Assembly (NCBI GenBank): GCA_020854035.1
Contig: JADZGE010000012.1
Location: forward strand, 1 to 64,000
Reading direction: 5' to 3'
DNA length: 64,000 bases
Origin: Burkholderiales bacterium
Lineage (GTDB): Bacteria; Pseudomonadota; Gammaproteobacteria; Burkholderiales; SG8-41
The notes beneath the pieces were generated by a model. It was given only the letters and a program-made list of their open reading frames with translations, was not told where the DNA came from and made no database searches. The translations under genes were made by a program, and so were the position numbers. Positions 60,744-64,000 of this stretch are shown here, piece by piece. The first letter of the stretch is position 1. Each line of letters opens with the position of its first letter.

Positions 60744-63121
60744 GCGCGTGCGGTCGGCTCGCCGCGGCGGGGGGCGGCGCGCGCGCCGTGGGGCAGGGCT
60801 TCCTCGAGCGGCGGCGCGCAATACGCGGCCCGTACCTGCTCCGCCGGCGCCGCCGCGTACAGCGTGGTGCGCTGCGCGGGAACTCGGCTCGCCGAGCGGA
60901 TGAGATCGTCCATCGCCGCCGGCCCGAATTCCTGTCCGTGAACGGTGCCGGCCGCCCGCGAGATGCTCTCGTTCATGAGGGTGCCGCCGAGATCGTTCGC
61001 GCCCGAGGCGAGGCAGAGCCGCGCGCCGGCGGCCCCCATCTTGACCCACGAGACCTGGATGTTCGCGACGGCGCCGTTCAGGGCGAGCCGGGAGACCGCG
61101 TGCATCAGCACCGCCTCGCGCGCGGTGGGGCCCCTGCGCGCGCGGCCCTGCCGGTAGAGGGGAGCCTCCATGTGCACGAAGGTCAGCGGAATGAACTCGG
61201 TGAAGCCGCCCGTGCGCGCCTGCAGCGAGCGGACCCGGGCGAGGTGCCGCGCCCAGTGCCGCGGGTGCTCGAGATGGCCGAACATGATCGTGGCCGTGGA
61301 GCGCAACCCCAGCTCGTGCGCCGCCGCCATTACCGAGAGCCATTGGTCGGCCGTCACCTTGTCGGGGCAGATCTCGCGCCGCACCTCGTCGTCGAGGATT
61401 TCCGCCGCGGTGCCGGGGAGGCTGCCGAGCCCCGCCCCGATGAGCTCGCGCAGGAACCCGGTGACGGTGATGCCGAGCGTCTGCGCGCCGTGGGTCACCT
61501 CGAGCGGCGTGAAGGCATGGACGTGGATGCGGGGTGCGGCCTGCTTCGCCGCGCGCAGGATGTCGAGGTAGGTCTCGCCGGTGTAGGAGGGGTGTATCCC
61601 CCCCTGCATGCATACTTCGGTCGCGCCGCGCCGCCACGCCTCTTCGACGCGCCGCTCGATCTCCTCGAGCGGCAGGTCGTAGGGCGCGCCGCGCGGCGCC
61701 CCGGCGCGCGTGCCCCGGGAGAACGCGCAGAACGCGCAGTGGTAGGCGCAGATGTTGGTGTAGTTGATGTTGCGGTTGACGACGTAGCGCACCGTGTCGC
61801 CGACCCTCGACGACCGCGCCGCGTCGGCCGCCGCGCGCACGAGATCGATCTCCTCGCCCCGCGCGCGGAACAGGCGCTCGATCTCGTGCTCCGCGAGCGC
61901 CTCTCCCGCACCGGCCTTCTCGAGGATCGCGGCGAGTTGCGGCGCGGGCGGGGCGGCCGTGACACCCGGGCGCGGCAGCACCGGCTCGACGGAGAGGCCG
62001 GGAGACCACCCGTCCGCGCGCGCGTAACCCTCCGAGTCGGCGGCGCGCGTGACCCGCACGGCAAGCGCCGGGTCGTGCCAGCGGGCGGCGTCCACGCAGT
62101 AGCGCGGATAGCTCGGCAGGCGCTCGACGAGGACCTTGCCGCAGGAGGCGGTGAGCTCCTCCAGCGCGGCAAGCGAGGGCCAGGGCCGCTCCGGGTTGAC
62201 GTGATCGGGCGTGACGGGGGAGACGCCGCCCCAGTCGTTCACCCCGGCCGCGATGAGATCGGCGCAGTCCGGCCCGGCGAGATTCGGCGGGGCCTGGATG
62301 TTCATGTCGGGACCGAGTATCAGGCGCGCGGCCGCTACGGTCCACAGGTGCTCCTCGCGCGGGCAGTCCGGCGCGCCCGACATGCGCGTGCCGGGCTTGC
62401 CGCGGAAATTCTGAACGATCACCTCCTGCACGTGCCCGTAGCGCTCGTTGAGCGCGCGGATCGCGACGAGCGCGTCGATGCGCTCGCGGCGGGTCTCGCC
62501 GATGCCGACCAGGATGCCGGTCGTGAACGGCACGCGCGCTTCTCCCGCGAGGCGCAGGGTTTCGAGCCGGACGGAGGGCCGCTTGTCGGGCGCGCCCGCG
62601 TGCGCGCCGCCGCGCGCGCACAAGCGCTCCGCCGTCGATTCGAGCATCAGCCCCTGCGATGCGCTCACCCGGCGCAGGCACTCGATATCCTCGCGCGTCA
62701 TCACGCCCGGGTTGACGTGCGGCAGCAGACCCGTCTCGCGCAGGACCCTTTCGCACATCGCCGCGAGATAGCCGATGGTGCTCGCGTGCCCCCGCGCCGC
62801 GAGTTCCTCGCGCGCGACGCGGTAGCGCAGTTCCGGCTTGTCGCCGAGCGTGAAGAGCGCCTCGTGGCAGCCGGCTTCGCGCCCGGCCCGCGCGATCGCG
62901 ATCACCTCCTCCGGATCGAGAAAAGCCCGCGCGCCCGGCCGCGGCGCCCGCGCGAAAGCGCAGTAGCCGCACGCGTCGCGGCAGAGGCGGGTGAGCGGGA
63001 TGAAGACCTTGCGCGAGTACGAGACGACGCGCCCGTGTCCCGCGTCGCGCAGCCGGGCGGCTTCCGGCATCAACGCCGCGGCGCCCGCGGCGGCGAGGTT
63101 GCACAGGACGCGCTCATCCAT
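60737..63121 (-). CDS. cofGH: FO synthase, fused CofG-CofH (FbiC-like)
   Basis: A 794-residue protein with two radical-SAM halves. The first cluster motif C47-x3-C51-x2-C54 (CRDACGYC) belongs to the CofG half; the second, C458-x3-C462-x2-C465 (CAYHCAFC), to the CofH half. Together they couple 5-amino-6-ribitylamino-uracil and tyrosine into the deazaflavin FO. The fused form is the one usual in actinobacteria and several bacteria, whereas archaea mostly have two genes. ATG 63121 has GAGG nine bases upstream; GTG 63148, with no ribosome-binding site, would add nine residues. Confidence 0.95.
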   Translation of the reverse strand: MDERVLCNLAAAGAAALMPEAARLRDAGHGRVVSYSRKVFIPLTRLCRDACGYCAFARAPRPGARAFLDPEEVIAIARAGREAGCHEALFTLGDKPELRYRVAREELAARGHASTIGYLAAMCERVLRETGLLPHVNPGVMTREDIECLRRVSASQGLMLESTAERLCARGGAHAGAPDKRPSVRLETLRLAGEARVPFTTGILVGIGETRRERIDALVAIRALNERYGHVQEVIVQNFRGKPGTRMSGAPDCPREEHLWTVAAARLILGPDMNIQAPPNLAGPDCADLIAAGVNDWGGVSPVTPDHVNPERPWPSLAALEELTASCGKVLVERLPSYPRYCVDAARWHDPALAVRVTRAADSEGYARADGWSPGLSVEPVLPRPGVTAAPPAPQLAAILEKAGAGEALAEHEIERLFRARGEEIDLVRAAADAARSSRVGDTVRYVVNRNINYTNICAYHCAFCAFSRGTRAGAPRGAPYDLPLEEIERRVEEAWRRGATEVCMQGGIHPSYTGETYLDILRAAKQAAPRIHVHAFTPLEVTHGAQTLGITVTGFLRELIGAGLGSLPGTAAEILDDEVRREICPDKVTADQWLSVMAAAHELGLRSTATIMFGHLEHPRHWARHLARVRSLQARTGGFTEFIPLTFVHMEAPLYRQGRARRGPTAREAVLMHAVSRLALNGAVANIQVSWVKMGAAGARLCLASGANDLGGTLMNESISRAAGTVHGQEFGPAAMDDLIRSASRVPAQRTTLYAAAPAEQVRAAYCAPPLEEALPHGARAAPRRGEPTARAC

Positions 63122-63156
63122 TTCGTTCTGCCTCAAGAGTTCGGACACCGGGCGGG

Positions 63157-64000
63157 CTACAGCGGCTTGACGCCCGTCGCCTTCACCACTTCCGCCCAGG
63201 CCTTCGTGTCGCGCTCCATCGACTCGAGGACCTGCGCCGGGGTCATGACGAGCGTCTCCGCGGCATTCTGCTCGTACACTTCCTTCGCGCGGGGTGCTTC
63301 CGACGCCCTGGCGTATTCCGCGTTCAGGCGCTCGATGATCGCCCGCGGCGTCCCCGCGGGAGCGAGCACGCCGGAGATCACCGCGCCCTCGACGCCCTTG
63401 ATGGTCTCGCCGATCGTCGGGATCTCCCGCAGGAACGGGGAGCGCTTCGTCGCGGCGAGCCCCAGCGCCACGAGCTTGCCCTTCTGCACGTACTGGATGC
63501 TGGCCGGCACCGTCGCCATGACCATCGCCACTTCGCCCCCGAGCGCCGCGATCACGGGCGTCGCGCCCCCCTTGTAGCTCACCGCCGTGACTTCGATGCC
63601 GGCGCGCCAGCGGAAGCGCTCCGCGGTCATGTGCGTGACGGTGCCGATGCCGGAATTGGCGAGCGTGATCCCGGGATGCTTCTTCGCCATCGCCACCAGC
63701 CCGGCCACGTTCTTCACGCCGACCGATGGGTGAGCGACGAGCAGCAGCGGCGAGGAATTGACGGCCGCGACCGGCGCGAAATCGCGCAGCGGGTGGTAGG
63801 GGAGCCTTGCATACAGCGACGTGCTGATGGTATGGGTCGAGAGATCGGTGAAGAGCAGCGTGTAGCCGTCGGGCGCGGCCTTGGCGACGATGTCCGCCGC
63901 GATGGTCGTGCCGGCGCCCGGCCGATTTTCCACGATTACCTGCTGGCCGAGGTTTTTCGTCATCTCCGCGGCCGTCACGCGCGAGAAAAGATCGGTCGCG
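63157..64000 (-). CDS. Bug family substrate-binding protein, N-terminus cut by window edge
   Basis: The visible 281 residues are the C-terminal part of a Bug/TctC receptor: GQQVIVENRPGAGTTIAADI, APDGYTLLFTD, HPSVGVKNVAGLV and AVSYKGGATPVIAALGGE. The frame runs through base 64000 with no start, so the signal peptide and first strands are missing. It reads toward cofGH and ends 35 bases before its start; a shared transcript is possible. No transporter membrane genes are visible. Confidence 0.93.
   Translation of the reverse strand, partial: ATDLFSRVTAAEMTKNLGQQVIVENRPGAGTTIAADIVAKAAPDGYTLLFTDLSTHTISTSLYARLPYHPLRDFAPVAAVNSSPLLLVAHPSVGVKNVAGLVAMAKKHPGITLANSGIGTVTHMTAERFRWRAGIEVTAVSYKGGATPVIAALGGEVAMVMATVPASIQYVQKGKLVALGLAATKRSPFLREIPTIGETIKGVEGAVISGVLAPAGTPRAIIERLNAEYARASEAPRAKEVYEQNAAETLVMTPAQVLESMERDTKAWAEVVKATGVKPL

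Noticed and set aside
60075..63104. A 1009-codon minus-strand frame across cofGH and npdG
   Set aside because: The first two thirds are out of frame with the radical-SAM motifs; only the part from 60743 is the NADP-F420 reductase.

Overview
The window is very GC-rich, with long open frames on both strands. It looks like chromosomal DNA of a betaproteobacterium, probably Burkholderiales or a relative. The support is three Bug-type (TctC-like) periplasmic binding proteins, a zapB-zapA-6S RNA (ssrS) block, MsbA, a B12 riboswitch ahead of a TonB receptor, and a RAYT transposase. No taxonomic marker gene such as rRNA is present, so the placement is an inference.

Layout. (1) 1-2903 (-): C-terminally cut, RTX/M10 (serralysin-like) secreted protease. 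(2) 3173-37936 (+): about 25 almost contiguous, often overlapping genes for a surface polysaccharide. They include flippase-type and O-antigen-ligase-type membrane proteins, at least seven glycosyltransferases, two AsnB-like amidotransferases, a fusion of a class II glutamine amidotransferase with a WbpG-like PP-loop enzyme, an ATP-grasp enzyme, a deacetylase-like protein, WecB, a three-gene UDP-L-6-deoxy-HexNAc (FnlA/FnlC-type) set, and a wbpV-wbpL-wbpM-like set that would start the lipid-linked glycan with a D-QuiNAc-type sugar. (3) 37974-39912 (-): a Bug receptor and a RAYT element with inverted-repeat ends. (4) 39953-50346 (-): a second envelope-glycan block with an ArnT-like transferase, an SGNH/MBOAT acyltransferase pair, WecE-like aminotransferase, two methyltransferases, an ArnC-like transferase and MsbA. 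(5) 50555-53012 (-): TonB receptor (BtuB-like) under a cobalamin riboswitch. (6) 53252-54625 (+): zapB-zapA-ssrS and an EVE-domain protein. (7) 54688-64000 (-): amidohydrolase, dienelactone hydrolase, a Bug receptor, then a compact coenzyme F420 operon cofGH-npdG-cofE-cofD-cofC, and a second Bug receptor running off the right edge.

How the genes fit together. Block 2 can plausibly make and modify UDP-amino sugars, start them on undecaprenyl phosphate (WbpL-like), extend, flip and ligate or polymerise them. Block 4 decorates envelope glycans or lipid A and exports lipid A-core. The F420 set encodes FO synthesis, lactyl-phosphate activation and transfer, glutamylation and an F420:NADP reductase, but no F420-using oxidoreductase lies in the window.

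The gaps between genes hold several families of short, degenerate, hairpin-forming repeats. Some of them supply the stop codons or last codons of neighbouring genes. The least explained parts are the amidotransferase/ATP-grasp module at 6403-13258, a possible split membrane protein at 13266-16245, a secreted protein of unknown function at 18204-19775, and the F420 operon.
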